From: Lycocorax pyrrhopterus obiensis
Lineage: Eukaryota > Chordata > Aves > Passeriformes > Paradisaeidae
NCBI GenBank assembly: GCA_014706295.1
Contig: JACSVZ010000024.1
Location: forward strand, 6,387,608 to 6,451,607
Length of the DNA stretch: 64,000 nt
Reading direction: 5' to 3'
Every line of letters begins with the position of its first letter. The stretch's first letter is position 1. A program made the translations under genes and the position numbers. Shown piece after piece: positions 12,701 through 25,499 of this stretch. The notes beneath the pieces are model-generated. The model had not been told where the DNA came from. It searched no databases and saw only the letters and a program-made list of their open reading frames with translations.

Positions 12701-14284
12701 AGCTCTGGCTCTGTGAAAAGCCAAACGGAGCCGTTTTGGCCACACCTGCGGCTTTGCCAAACGAGACCGGGCATTTTCTGCCCCCTTCTGAGTGATCTGA
12801 GGGGGTTTATGGCCCCTGCAGGGGGTGGAAACTCAGCTGCTGTGGGGTTTTTATCTCACTTGGCCTCGGAGACCAAAGCAAACAAATGAATGTTCAATTA
12901 ACCCCAGGATCAGGGAGGATTTTTCCACCTCGGCCACAGGCAGCAAACCCTCGTGGCTGGACTCTGCTCCTGGATGTGATGGCAGCAACTGAATCCGGGC
13001 AAAACAGACCCAAAATCAGATCCAGCTCTGCATCCCAGGCTCCCCAGCGAGGGTGGTGTGGCCTCCTTGTCCACCCTGCAAGGAGCACCCAAGGGTGCAC
13101 CCGGGGGTTTTCCTTGCCTGTCCAGTTTCCCTGCAGGACATCCCTGCCACAGTTCCAGCCTTGCCCTCCCTCTCCCAGGCAGCCAAACCCCACCCAGCAC
13201 CAGGAGAGGGCCAAATCCCCGCCGGCAGCTCCAGGCAGCCTCCCCCCAGTGCACAAAAAGGATTCATTCCCTCTCCAAAGCTCCCTCTTCAATTTCACAT
13301 CCCCAGCAGCCCCAGCCCCTCTCTCCACCTGCCTCCCCCACATTCGTGCCAGGTGAGAGCCCAAACCCAACCGCCCCCAGGGCTGGTTCCCCCCAACTTC
13401 CCCAGTTTAACCCACTCCGGGGCAGAAGGAGAAGAAGAATCAGGAATGGCTTTGCCCAGATGTGTTGCACAACCCCTAAAAAAGCAGAAGCCTCACTTGC
13501 AGAGAAACCTGCACCAGGCAGCCCCGGGGAGCCCCAGACCTCGCTGCCCACAGCCCTGAGCAAGAATTTATCCGAGGGGATCCTCCCTCCCCGCGCCAGG
13601 GATGGCTCCAGGTTTGCTCCTTGCTGAGGGCTCCTCATCCCACAGCCAGGGAGGGGATGCAAACCAAGGGCTGGGAAGCTGGGAGAGCCCCACAGCTGCC
13701 CAAGAGAGGTTTGATTTCTCCCGATTTTAATTAATCAGAGAGGTAAAGCTCACGGCAAAGAGAGCTGGGGCACAAAATCCCAGGTATGGACATGAAAATC
13801 AGCCAAGTCTTCGATGACCCAACAGGGAGAGGAATAAAAGAGTGAAAATTCACCCATCCCAGAAATAGCCCGGGCAGTTCCTGAAGAACCACAGCATTAA
13901 TGGAGCTGCTCCGCTGGCAGGACACCCAAAGCTGCCCCAACCCCACAGAAATCGATGTGGGAGAGCTCTGCCGGCCTCTCCTCCTGGGCAGCGCTCCTTG
14001 GAGGATGCCCAGGACAGCAGGGACGGGGATCCCACACTCCCCCTCAGCCCAGCCCTACAGCCATCCCCTAAAAGCAACATCAGAGCACTGCTGAGTCCGG
14101 AACCAGCAGATCCAGCGCTGGACAGAGCAGGAAAAATCCCCCCACCTGCAATCCAGCCCCAAACCCTCCGCTTTCACCCCAAACAAAGCTCTTCCTTCCC
14201 CTCCTTGGAGCGATTGTTTGATCCTCCCAACGCCAGACTCAGCTCAGGGCCGAGCCCCTCTCCCTTTCCCTCCTTGCCTTCGCT

Positions 14285-14880
14285 TCAGACGTGACCTTTT
14301 GATTTCTCGGGTAGAGTGTAAATTACATGTCGCCAGCATAAAATATTAAATCCAATTTATATTTAATTATTGATGTTATTATGTATTCCATAGTAATGGC
14401 AGCAGGAAAAAAAAGAAGATCTCCACCCCACCATTAAAGAGCTCGGTTGCATTAGCAGCTTCTTGAGGTTAAGATTTCTTCCTCTGCTCCTTCTTAACCG
14501 TAAGATTGATGGGGATGGGGGCATTTTGTAAATAGTCTTCCAGAAATATTTTATCTGATTATTGTACCTATAAAAGGGAGCTGGGAGGGGGAGAAGGGGC
14601 CTTTTTAAACCGCTGATCATTCGCTCAGCTAAAGGGCAAACGGCTCCCCAGCAACCCCAGTGCAGGCCCCACAGGCAGAGAGGGGCCGTGGAAACCAGGC
14701 TGGGTTTAAGGAGAAAAAAAAAAGCTGGTGGGGAACCACTGTGGTTTTTCCAGCTGAGATTTAACCAGTCTGTTAAACTCCAGCGTGAGGTTTTTACTAA
14801 AATATTAATCAATTCTGCTTAGACTTGATTAAGGTAATTTTCTCCCCATTTATATTTAATGTGGGAGCCACTCAAGGTGT
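14285..14880. promoter_or_regulatory. candidate conserved noncoding elements (AT-rich island)
   Basis: Two AT-rich blocks (about 14285-14600 and 14740-14880) flank a GC-richer spacer. They carry ATTTAATTATTGATG, CATTAAAGAGC, TCTGATTATTG, AATATTAATCAATTC and TTATATTTAATG, plus CCTTTTGATTT, a TCF-like site. No repeat or open frame explains them. Confidence 0.35.
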
Positions 14881-16598
14881 GTGGGGCTTGGTTGGGTTGG
14901 GTTTGTGGACACCCAGCACAGACTGGGAGCCCACCAGGGACAAGCTCATCCCACCACCCCGAAGTGTCAGGAGGGAACTCCCAAATCACCTTCACCCCTC
15001 GCCGCAGCAGCTTCAGGTTCCCCAGAACACAGCGATAATTCCATTTATTCCGCAGCGCCCACGCCCCTCCAGAGCCCTCAGCTCCCCGCTCAGCACAATA
15101 AAACCAGCACTAAACCCAGCATCATCCCCCTCGCTTTAAAATTCAAATCAATAGAGCAAATGGAGAGAATCCGACTCAAGAAAAGTCAGGAGAACGAATC
15201 CATCTGGGGACCGCCAGGAGGCCGCTAAGTGCTCCGGTGTCACCGCGCTGGGTGACGGCCTCTGGGACCAGCCAAGTTTGGAGGGGCAAAGTTTCTCCAG
15301 GCCAAGTCCCCCCCTGGGGATTCTCCTGCAGCAGAGCCCCGATCGAACAAAGAAATGGTTCCCTGAAATCCCCCCTGCTCGTCTGGAGGCTCAGAACATC
15401 CCGGGAGCTGCACAGGGGCACCCAAAGGCTCTGCAGGTTCCTCTCCTTTCGCTGAACTCCTGTTCCAAAAGCCAACTTGGGCAGCGTTTTGGAACAGAGC
15501 GTTCCCACTTTCTGGTGGAAAAGGCTTTAATTTTGGGTTAGAAATGCTCCTCAGCAGCCTGGCCCAGAAACCTCCAGCCAGCCCAAGAGAAACCCAAAGT
15601 GCAGCTTTTCCTCTCGTGTGGCTCAGAAGCTGTGCAGGAATTCCCAGGAGCCAAAGGCGAGCTCAGCTGCTGGTCTTTGATCCCAGACTGTGCAGAGACC
15701 CCAAAAAGCTGCTGGGCCAGAGATCCAGCGGATCCTCTGATCCTGCTCCGCTCCCCAGCACCCCAAATTTCCCCTTTTTGCTGCTTTGCTTTCCCCAGGG
15801 CTCCAGCACACGAGGACCTTGAGTGCATTTGAGATATTTCAGCATCGCAGCAGCTCCGAGGAGCAGCAGCAGCTTCCCCACCCTCGCGTTTGGCAGCAGC
15901 CCGGGAGCAGGGCCAGCCCTTCCACGGCTCCTTCGTGCTTCCATCGCCACTCGTTGCTCTTTTATCTTTTTCCCTGGTTTTTTGCTCCCCCAGCGGCAGG
16001 AACAGCAAACCCTCCGTGCCTCGTGGCCAGGTCCGGCACCTCCAGAGCCGCATCCCTCTCATCCCCATCCCCATCCTCATCCTCCTCCTCTCCCATCCCG
16101 CTCGGCCACGCTCTGTCTTGGTGCTAATTAACACAAATTGTCCCGCTAATTACCCTCTTCAATTACTCTCTGTGATGCCCAAACCAGCTCCAGCAGAATT
16201 ATCAACCCTGACTCCCGATCCAGCAGCGATTCCCGAATCCCATTTGCTCACGTCCCGACCTCTACCTTTATTTAATGGACATTTACGGGGGTAAGTGCAG
16301 CTCACGGCGTTTCTCAGAAATACCCAAAAACCCCCAGCCAGTGCCACATCCGGACAACAGGACCCCCGCAGGGACATCAGGGACACTAAAAATCCACAGC
16401 CTGGGCCGTTCTTAATCCCATTTTTATCCCTGGAGCCCCAAATCCAGCCCATTTTACAGGTGGCAAGGCCCGGCTCTCCTGTCCCCCCGGGGCTGGTGGT
16501 GCCTGTGGGGACAGAGGGACAGCCACGGTGACAAACGCTGGCAGAGCCACCGCGCCGAGCTGACGCCTCCCTGCCGGGGCACGCCTGGAAACAACAAC

Positions 16599-16640
16599 TG
16601 GAATAACTCTGGAATAACTCAGGAATAACTCTGGAATAAG
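16599..16640. repeat. 14-bp tandem repeat, TGGAATAACTCTGG type
   Basis: GGAATAACTC repeats about four times with small changes. Confidence 0.85.
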
Positions 16641-17414
16641 TGCCCCGGGGAGGACGCGGTGTCCCAGCGGGATAGGGCACCGGGAGAGGCGGCTCCTTTC
16701 TCTGTGACACCCAGGATGGGACGGAGCCGCCCTTTCTGGGGGGAGCGGCCAGGGAAGTGTCACCGCTCGGGGTGGGGAGAGCAAAGGACAAATCCCTGGG
16801 CTGGGTTCGGAAGGGAGGAGGCGAAGGGAGCCGGGCTGAACATGCGGAGGGGTAAATCCCAGCTCCCGCTGCAGGGGATGAGCGCGGAGCATCCCGCTCG
16901 CTGCATCCAACCCCATCTGGGCTCCGGAGGCTCCCGGGAGGGAGCCGCTTCCCCCTCTCCGCCCCCCCGGCTAATTTTACCCGGTCTGGCCGGAGCTCGC
17001 AGCCCCTGGTTCTCGTTACCCCCCCGCCGCGCTCCAGGCACGCAGCATTTTTGCAAAGTTACAGGGTAGCAGAAATATCCTTGTTTTGTTTTTCGCCTTT
17101 GGCCACTCCAAAGTTGCGCTTCCAAAGTTGGGAAAAAATTACGAAGTAGCAAGGGGGGGGGAAATAAAATAAAATAAAAAAAGAAGCGTCCAAGCCAAAG
17201 CCAAGCAACAGAGATTAGACAAAAGCATAAATAACCCCTGGGCTCTGGGGGGCTGATCGTGCTCAAGGGAGGAAGAAGGGAAAACATTCAAAATGTAAAA
17301 AATTGGAGTTTGTGTATTAAAAAAAACCCGACAACCCAAACAATGAAAATGTGCCCAGGCAGTGACGCCAGCCCGGCCAGGCCGGCTCTGCAGAGGGACC
17401 CAGCGGCTGCAGCT

Positions 17415-17440
17415 CCCCAGCCCCAGCCCCAGCCCCAGCC
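17415..17440. repeat. CCCCAG simple repeat
   Basis: Four perfect six-base units. Confidence 0.9.
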
Positions 17441-18884
17441 GGGGTCCTGTCCCACAGCACGGGCCTGGCTGGGGGGAAAATCCACAATTTCCTTCTCCTT
17501 GGCACCGCTGGGCACTGAGACAGGGAGGGAGATGGGGATGAGCTCAGGGGGGGCAATGGCATCTGGGAGAGATGGAAAAGAGGGGGGAGCAGGGAGGGCA
17601 AGGAAAAGGGAGGTGTTGGCACGGGAAGAGCAGGGCTGCCCCCGAAAGGGGCAAATGGCCCGGTCAGAATGGCTCCAACGGCTCAAGACGTGCTGGGAGC
17701 TGGTGACATCTCCGAGCAGCACCAGGAGCTGCCCCAGCCCCTGCTGAGGGGTGAATAAACACCTCCAGGAGCCCCTGGGCTCCCAACAGCCCGAAATTCT
17801 GCATATTTCACATCCCAAAAGCCATGGGCCCGAGGAACCACAGCAGAGGGAACCGGGAGCGGCGCTCGAGGTTTGCAGCGCAGCCCTGCCCCGAAGGGCT
17901 GGGCCTGAGGGACGCAGGGGATGGAGCCCAAACCACCGCGTTCCCTGGAGCCATCCCAGCCCTGGGACAGCCCAAGGTGGGCGCCAGGAGGAAACGGCCC
18001 CAGCGGAGGCTGAGGAAGCTGCGGGGTCGGCGCAGAGCCCTGGTTAACACATGGCCCCAGAGCAAAAGCCAAATGCAGAAGGAAGCAGAAGGTGACAGTG
18101 GAGATACCGTGACTAACGGGATCTTCCAGGGCTGCAGAGGAACTGGCTGTGCCGTGAGGCGGCCGGGGATGTGCTGGGAGCTCGGCGTGGCCCCCTGATA
18201 GCATCAAGTGCCACCCAGGTGGTTCCGAGGATGACAGATAAAGGCGGCGAGCAGGAACACGTTTGCAGAAGTGACACCCGCGAGGGCTCCGCGCCAGCTC
18301 TCGGCCGGGCCCGGTGGTTTCTCTGTTTACTCTCCCAGGGAACAGCTACACCTCAGCTCCCAGAGAATCTTCCCCAAACCCAGCTCTGGGTGAGCATCCT
18401 CCAAGGATTTCCTAACCCCGAGGCAGGCACAGCGTTGCTGCAGGGGTGGGTGGCATCCCCACACCCCTAAATTCCCCCATTCCCAAAAAAATCACCTCCC
18501 GGCCCTGCACTCAGGTGCCTTTTCCCCACGCTGAAACACCCAAACGCTTTTCCATCGGGGAATTATCGTCTTTGGTGCCTTTCCCAGCTGGCACAAAGGA
18601 GGGGAGAGCTCGGGGGGCTCCCAAAACAAAACAGGGGCACCCCCAAATCCCCTGCCCAGCACCCGGGGGGGCCTCTGGGTGAGGGATGCTCTGGGCAGGA
18701 GCATCTCCCGCGGGACAACCGAGATGGAGCACGGCTCGGAGCAGAGCTAAACTGGAATTCCCCCCTGGAATTGAGCATCCCTGTGCAGGAGCAGCCGCTC
18801 CCGGCTCCGATCCTCCCCGAGAGCCCAGCAGCCCCAGCTTGCTCCCAGCCCTTCTCCGCTCCTTTCAGCACAGTCTCACCATAT

Positions 18885-19200
18885 TAAGCAGCTGAACTGC
18901 ATCATCCGAGGAGTGTCAAATTGGTTTTAAATGGTTCTAATTATAACCAGGAAGTTTTAAAGTGTGTGGGTGGAAAGGAATGCAGCAGATTAATTTAATA
19001 GCAGTTACCACGGCACAATAGTGCTTCAATTAAGAGTTCTTTCTGACTGGGATTTGTTTTATTTTTTCTTTTCCCTGTTAATAATAAATGTCACAAATGA
19101 GAATAGACATATTACTTCATCAGATGCTTTGGCGTATCTCGTCGCAGAGAGCCTTTTGAGCAGAAATAGTAGCTGAAAGGGTAATTTTATAGGGCTTAGC
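18885..19200. promoter_or_regulatory. candidate conserved noncoding element
   Basis: A clearly bounded AT-rich island includes GGTTCTAATTATAACCAGG, CAGATTAATTTAATAGC, TTCAATTAAGAG and TTAATAATAAATGTC. It is flanked by GC-rich DNA and is not repetitive. Confidence 0.35.
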
Positions 19201-21226
19201 ACTCACTTAACACTTTAGGGGCAAAATGAGGCCTCAGCACAAACCCAGGAAGCTGCACCTGTTTCCATCCCGGCACGATCGCGCTCCACAGCCACAAAGA
19301 GCCCTCCCCGCGCTGTGAAATGGTGTGCGAGGCACGAACCCGGGGGGAGCATCCTGCCCCAGCGGCTGGGGAGCGCATGGCGAGCGGGATCTGCGCTCCC
19401 GGGAGGCTCCTTGCGCTTTCCCAGCCTGCGGACCCCGGTCCCGCCCAGCTGGGGGGTGGCTCGGGGGCACGGAGGGAGCGGGACCCCGCTCCGGCTCCCC
19501 GCGGACAGGGAAGAGGCTCCGGCCCTTTGAACGGCGTGGGGGTTCCGCGATTCCAGGTGTCCGGACGGGAAGCGCCGTTCCCGGCCCTGCCAAGACACAG
19601 GGGCCGCGTGTGGGGCGGGCTGGGGGTGTCCCGAGGGATCGGCCTGGTCCCCGGAGCCTTCCCGGGGCCGGGATGTGCCCCATGGATCCCCCGCCGTCCC
19701 CCTGGGAAAGGGACAGCGCGACCCCGTCCCTCTTCCCTTTGAGCTGCTGTCATTAACGCGCGGCGCTAATTGCCTCACACCCGGAATGCAGCCGGGCTCT
19801 CTGATCCCGGATCCTTCCCAGCCCCTTTTCCCTCCCGGGCAGGTCTCCCTTTGCCGCTGGAAGTTCTCCCCGGCTGCGGCTGCCGGTGCTGCGGAGGGAA
19901 CGCGCCGGCCCTGCCCGGAATAGCTTTGCTGGGTGTTATTTTTCCCTTTGAGAGGTTTGTTCTGGTGGGTTTCGAGGGGGAGCCCGCTGGGACGGGGGCA
20001 AACCACGGCGCAGCCCGAGGCGGGCTGGAAATGACTGGGGAGGATGCGGCAGCCACGGCCCGGAGACGAAAACACTGGGAAATGCCACCAGAAAGAGCTT
20101 TAAAAAGAAAACCTGCGGCTGGGGGGGTCAGGGGACACCTCCGGGCTCCAGGGACAGCGCTGCTGCTGGCACGGACACCCCATGGACCCCCGGAATCCCC
20201 AGCAGGGCACCCGGGGGAGGGGCACTGGGAGCACTGGGAGGAGTTGTCCCTTGTCCCCCCATTCCTTCTGGTGACCCCCAGCTCAGGAGTGAGGTGCCAC
20301 CACTGGGAGCACTGGGGAAGCTGTCCCCTGTCCCCTGAACCCCAGCTTGGGGGTGCGGTCCTGCCGCTTCACCAGCACCAGCTTCGTTTCAATAATTTAA
20401 CGATGCCTAAAATGTGTTTCCCGTGCAAGGAACACCCCAAATTTCCCTGCTGTAGGACAGGGACACATCCCCAGGAGCCGCCTCAGCACCCCCTCCCCCA
20501 GTGCCCCCCAGCCCTGCCCGGGGGAGCTTCCCTGCACACGGCCGAGTGCTGGAAAACAGCGCAGCCTGACCGATATTCCCCAAAATCCGGCTCTGTCTCG
20601 GTGATTTGTGTCCGCTGCGATATCGAACCGCTGCCTGGAGGGACTCGGGTACTTAAAAACCCCGTGCAGGAGGCAAACAGGGAGATTTATCATTTTACTT
20701 TTGTGGTTTTCAGATAGTTTATGACACCGGGCTAATAACTCCCGAACCCAAATCCTCATTGATCCGGGGGAAACGTGACGTTATCCTCCCTCCCCGTGCC
20801 CCCCGAGAGGCCGCTGCCCTCCAGGGATGGCTCCAGCCCGGCACATCCTTGGGATGTGCCTGCTGGGGCGTCCCAGAGCAGGGAGAGGAGCAAACCCTGA
20901 GCACCCAGGGCGGCCTCCCGGGTCTCCCGTGCCTCTGTGACTCCTGCCAGGGCCACCGGGATTGTCCCTTCCATGCTCCCAGCTCCCTCCAGCCTCCTCC
21001 TCCCTGCAGCAGGACCCCAGGGCCCGTCTCCCCCCGTTAGGGACATTAATGCATCGCCCCTTGTCGCACTCCCCTGGGACAGCGGCCACGCCCGGCTCTC
21101 CATCCCTGCTGGCTTTGGGGAGCTCCGCCACATCCCCATCCCAGCGGGGGTGAGCGACAGCCGGGCTGTCCCCTCCCCAGGGGTGCTGCTCCGGGAGGGG
21201 ACCCCGGCCGGGCTGTCCCCGAGGGG

Positions 21227-21264
21227 CCAAAGGCACAGGAGGTGCCAAAGGCACAGGAGGTGCC
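21227..21264. repeat. 18-bp tandem duplication
   Basis: CCAAAGGCACAGGAGGTG occurs twice without mismatch. Confidence 0.9.
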
Positions 21265-21744
21265 CCGGTGCCGGTGTTGGTGTGCTCAGACACCGTAAAT
21301 CTGCTTCATTTCCAATGCACGGTAACGACCGAGCTGCTCTCATCCAGGAAACTCCGCGAGGTTCCGGCTTTTAAGGGAAAAGATGAGACCGGGCAGGAGC
21401 TGCCGGGAGCTGCCCCCCTCTGCAGGCACCGAAAGGCTCCAAAAGGAGCGGCAGCCCCGCCTGGGAAGGCTGGGATTTATCGGCCCTTGTCGCACCCCAC
21501 TGTCCCCAGCCCATTGTCCCAATTCCAGCTCTGACCCTGGGCTGGAACACGGGCAGGGAAGGCTTGGGCAAGGCAGCCCCACATGAGGGCACCAGGGACA
21601 CCCAGCAGGAGCCTCCCTGTGATTCCAGAGGGAAAACAGGGAGGGTTTCCCACTTTTTGCCCATCAAGGGACACCCAGCAGTCCCTCTGTGCAATCCTAC
21701 AGGGAAAATGGGGTGGATTTCCCGTTTTCCCCCCTGGCTCGCTG

Positions 21745-22020
21745 CTGGCATTAAAGACAAACCACTGCCATCATTTGAACTCCACCATCAGGACCTAATT
21801 CAATCCCATCCTGCTCATTGTTGGAGGGCTGAGCATTAAACTGAAACCCTAAGCCAGGCCTGCAGTCATTTGGCTGGGGAGGAATTGATTCTGGCCATCA
21901 GCACTTTCTCATTTTCAATGGAGTCCCCCCGTAACCAGGTTAATTTCTGTTAATCCCATTAGCCAGGTACTTTTGGCTCTCCAGCCCAATGATTTTGTGT
22001 CTGGTCTGAAAGATTGAAAT
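21745..22020. promoter_or_regulatory. candidate conserved noncoding element with RUNX-type site
   Basis: A non-repetitive island of balanced base composition has AACCACT at 21760-21766 (RUNX-like), GACCTAATTCAATCC, TGAGCATTAAACTG and TTAATCCCATTAGCC. Function is inferred from composition and motifs only. Confidence 0.3.
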
Positions 22021-22419
22021 TGCAACCCAGGAGGACACGAGCAGGAGCCTGTGATGGAGAGGAACCGGCCTGACACAGAACCAGCTCCTCTTCCACCTAA
22101 AAACCAAACCCTCCCCACGTTTCCCCTCCCTCCGGATCTCCCCGTGGTTGATGACCATGCACAATCAGTAAATTCACCCTGATGGATCTCCCAGCAGATC
22201 AGAATCGCCCCGGTTCTGCTGGGTTGGTGTTGTCACTGCAAGTTTGGGTCCTGTGCAAGTTTTAGGCCCAGTTTTCTTCTCCTTGACTCAGGTCAGTGCT
22301 GGTGCCTGCAAAGGGCTTCCCAGGGAGGCTGATCCCAGTATCCCACCGGACCCAGTGCCAGCCTGTTTTCCTCCCCAGGACAAAGGAGATTTGCCCCCAG
22401 GACTGAGACCCCCAGCTGG

Positions 22420-22655
22420 GGGTAATAGGGGTTCCAAAGGGGGAGAGTTTTAAACTAGAAGAGATTTAGATGGAATATTAGGGATAAATCCTTCCCTGTG
22501 GGGGTGGGGAGGCCCTGGCACAGGTTCCCCCATCCCTGGCAGTGTCGAAGGCCAGGCTGGACGGGGCTTGGAGCACCCTGGGATAGTGGAAGGTGTCCCT
22601 GGGATGGGATTCAAGGTCCTCCCAGCCCAAACCATTCCAGGATTCCCTGATCCTG
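22420..22655 (+). mobile_element. CR1-like LINE 3' fragment
   Basis: GTTTTAAACTAGAAGAGATT, GGTGGGGAGGCCCTGGCACAGG, AAGGCCAGGCTGGACGGGGC and GGAAGGTGTCCCTGGG follow each other as in the CR1 3' tail. Confidence 0.9.
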
Positions 22656-22845
22656 CGGTGCCATCCCTCTGCAGGGAGCCAGCCCAGCAGCAGCACACCA
22701 GACCAGCCCTGCAAGTGCCACCCACGCCCACCCCTGAGCTCCCCCCAAAACCCGAGGAGGGGAAGAGTCCCCACGCCGCTGCCTGGCTGGGGACACCCGT
22801 CCCCCCCTCGTCCCTCATCCCAGGGCTGGGAGCGGGCTGAGCAGA

Positions 22846-22890
22846 GCCTGCCCTGCCTGCAGCCCTGCCTGCAGCCCTGCCTGCGCCTCG
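22846..22890. repeat. CCTGCCTGCAGC tandem repeat
   Basis: Three to four units of 12 bp. Confidence 0.85.
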
Positions 22891-23069
22891 CTCCTGCTCG
22901 CCAGGGCTCCCTTCCGCTCCGCAAGCACCTTTCAGCACGCAGCAGGATGGGGAGGCAGCTGGGGAACAGCTCGGAGCGGGCAGGAAGTGGAAGCGGCTCC
23001 CGCAGCTGCTGGGCCGGGGCAGCGGAGCTGAACTCGCAGCCTGACACGCGAGGGACACGTGGCGGGGAG

Positions 23070-23222
23070 CGCCGAGGGACACCGAGGGACACCGGGGGAC
23101 AGAGGGACACGGGGACACCGAGGGACAGAGGGACACCGAGGGACACGGGGACACCGAGGGACACCAAGGGACAGAGGGACACCGAGGGACACGGGGACAC
23201 CGAGGGACACTGAGGGACAGGG
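23070..23222. repeat. GAGGGACACC minisatellite
   Basis: About 150 bp of 10-19 bp units (GAGGGACACC, GAGGGACAGA, GGGACACGGGGACACC). First of four different tandem arrays packed into 550 bp. Confidence 0.9.
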
Positions 23223-23235
23223 TCAGCGGAAGGAA

Positions 23236-23264
23236 GGGCTGGGCTGGGCTGGGCTGGGCTGGGC
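23236..23264. repeat. GGGCT pentanucleotide repeat
   Basis: Five to six GGGCT units. Confidence 0.9.
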
Positions 23265-23309
23265 CATCCTGCCCCTGCCAGGGGCACCTGAACAGGGAGG
23301 GACCTGAGG

Positions 23310-23430
23310 GGACACGGGAGTGACCATCACACACCTGCAGGGACACAGGAGTGACCACCACAGCTCAGGGACACAGGAGTGACCATCACACACCTGCAGG
23401 GACACAGGAGTGACCACCACAGCTCGGGGA
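23310..23430. repeat. 58-bp period tandem repeat
   Basis: Alternating half-units GGAGTGACCATCACACACC and GGAGTGACCACCACAGCTC give a 58-bp higher-order period, two copies. Confidence 0.9.
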
Positions 23431-23491
23431 CACAGCTGTGACCCACCGTGGTGCAGGCCCAAGTTGTGGCACTGTAGGTCTGGATTGTGGC

Positions 23492-23608
23492 ATTGCACAC
23501 CCAAAACATGGAATTGCACACCCAAAACTTGGAATTCCACACCCAAAACGTGGAATTGCACACCCAAAACTTGGAATTCCACACCCAAATCAAGGCACTG
23601 CACACCCA
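23492..23608. repeat. 19-20-bp tandem repeat
   Basis: GCACACCCAAAACTTGGAAT-type units occur about six times, alternating GCAC and CCAC. Confidence 0.9.
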
Positions 23609-25499
23609 AGCCCTCTCCTATCCCTCATGCTGGGACATGTCCCCAGGGCTGGGGGTCACCACCTGCAGGGTCTCAGGGTGTCCTGGCCGAGCTCTGTGTT
23701 CTCTGTCAGTCTGTCACCATTATTTTCCTGGGAACATCCCAACCCTCTCCTTTTCCCCCTGCCCCAGCCCCCGGAGCTCCCTGCAGATCCCTGATAAGAG
23801 CTTTGGGTGGCAGATAAGGGCTGCTGCTCCCCCCCCCGGGCCCTGGCCAGGATGTTCCCCTTTGAAAGGGCCAAATTTACCCGAGATGAGTCAGTTCCTC
23901 CGAGCTCCAGCCCCTGTTCTACATGGAACTGGAATTTCTCATGTCGGCACCGCAGGGGAGGCAGAGCTGGAGAAGACAATGGAGGCAGCTCCGGCCCGGG
24001 GGAGGCAGAGCCAGCTCTGTGTGCCTGACAAACACAAACATTTTCAAACCTAAAAATAAAATTACCCGTAAGCGACAGCGGGAGCAGCTCTGCCTGTCCT
24101 CACTGCCAGCCCTGCAGGGCCGGGCCCCGCTCCTCGGCACCGGGATTTGGGAGAATTCCCTGCTCCGCCAGGCCAGGCTGGGATGTGCAGCCGTGCCACG
24201 GGGCTGGGGGGACACCGGGCACCTGCAGCTCCCCGAGCTGGTGCTGGATCCGGGGGCAAAGCCACAGGACAGGGAAACCTCTCGGGGTCATCTTCCAGCT
24301 GGGAGAGGGGAGAAGGGGCTGCACTGACAAACCCTAAGCCCCATCCTGCTCCCCTGACGGAGTAAAAGGGTGGTGGGGACACAGAGCAGAGCCTCGGGGC
24401 AGCCCCGAGCCCCTCCTGCCCTCCCTGCTCCCAGCTTGTGTTGGGGGAGACACCAAACGTGGGAATGTCCCAGGATACAGCCCGGAGGCTCCAGGGTCCC
24501 CGCAGAGCCAGCCCAGCACCGTCCCTGCTCCCCAGGCTGCTCTGAGCCCCAGCGTGGCCACGGCCCCAGGGCAGCGGGGCCAGCAGGAGCAGGGGGATGT
24601 GGGGAGCGCCGTGCCCCAAACAGGGATTCGGGCAGCGCTGCCCTTAACAGCACCAAGCCCTGCACTCGCAGCTTCCCTCAGAATCCCCCCCTCCCCAGCC
24701 CGGTGGCTCTTTGCTCCACGAGCACGGAAATCCAACAAGTCCCGGCACAGAGCGGGGATGTGGAGAGGGCAGGAGAGGGGAGACCCCCGAACCCCAGCCC
24801 CAGCGGGACAATCCTCTGCTCTGCTCTCCCTCAGCAGGGCCATACAAAGATGTTCTCCCTCGCCCCCCAGCCCCTGTTTTCTGGGGTCCCTCTCCCTCCT
24901 CGCTGGGTTTGATATTTTTAATCCCTCAGCAGGCAGCGGGGCTTGGCAGCAGAAGAAAGCGGAGCGAAAAGGGAACAGAGCCAGCGGGGTTTGCCGGGGC
25001 TGCGATTCCCTCTGCTGGGAGCTCACGGGCCACAGCTCGAGCGAAAATCCGCCTCAGCCTCGCAGTTACTCATCCACAGGGGTTTGGGAGCTTTTTCTTC
25101 AAAGGAAACCAAAAACTCGGAGCCCTTCTGCCCCTCCTGTGCACGCAGAAGGGCTTTGCACAAAGGTGCATTTCTGTCAATACACTGATAAATTTATAAT
25201 AAGTCTCCATTTAAGGCTGGGAGATCCCGGCCGCTGCAGCAACGCCATGGAAATTTTGACTTCCTTCGCTCAGAAGTTGCAGCAGAACCTTTTTTATTCT
25301 GTGAAAGCTGTAACTTTGCCCGTTTTGGGACACCTCAGGAACTCCTGGGGAGGCCGAGAGAGGCTGTTGGTGGTTTCTCATCCTACACCAGGCACTACCC
25401 TGGACCCTGACGGCCTTTTCCAGCCTCAGCGATGCTGTGACTGCGGCTCCGTGGCCGGGATTTTGTGGATTTCGGGATAATTCCGGGACCCAGCGGGAG

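Noticed and set aside
19770..20717. Forward open frame of 315 codons
   Set aside because: No recognisable domain, no splice context, and equally open frames on the other strand.
22450..23361. Overlapping reverse open frames of 303 and 269 codons
   Set aside because: Their repetitive cysteine/serine/proline text is translated minisatellite and CR1 sequence.
23070..23608. CRISPR-like spacing of repeats
   Set aside because: Repeats are directly adjacent or degenerate without unique spacers, and the DNA is from a vertebrate.
24554..25480. Forward open frame of 308 codons just before SYF2
   Set aside because: It lacks family features and runs partly through an AT-rich stretch of different character. 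No promoter or polyA signal fits.
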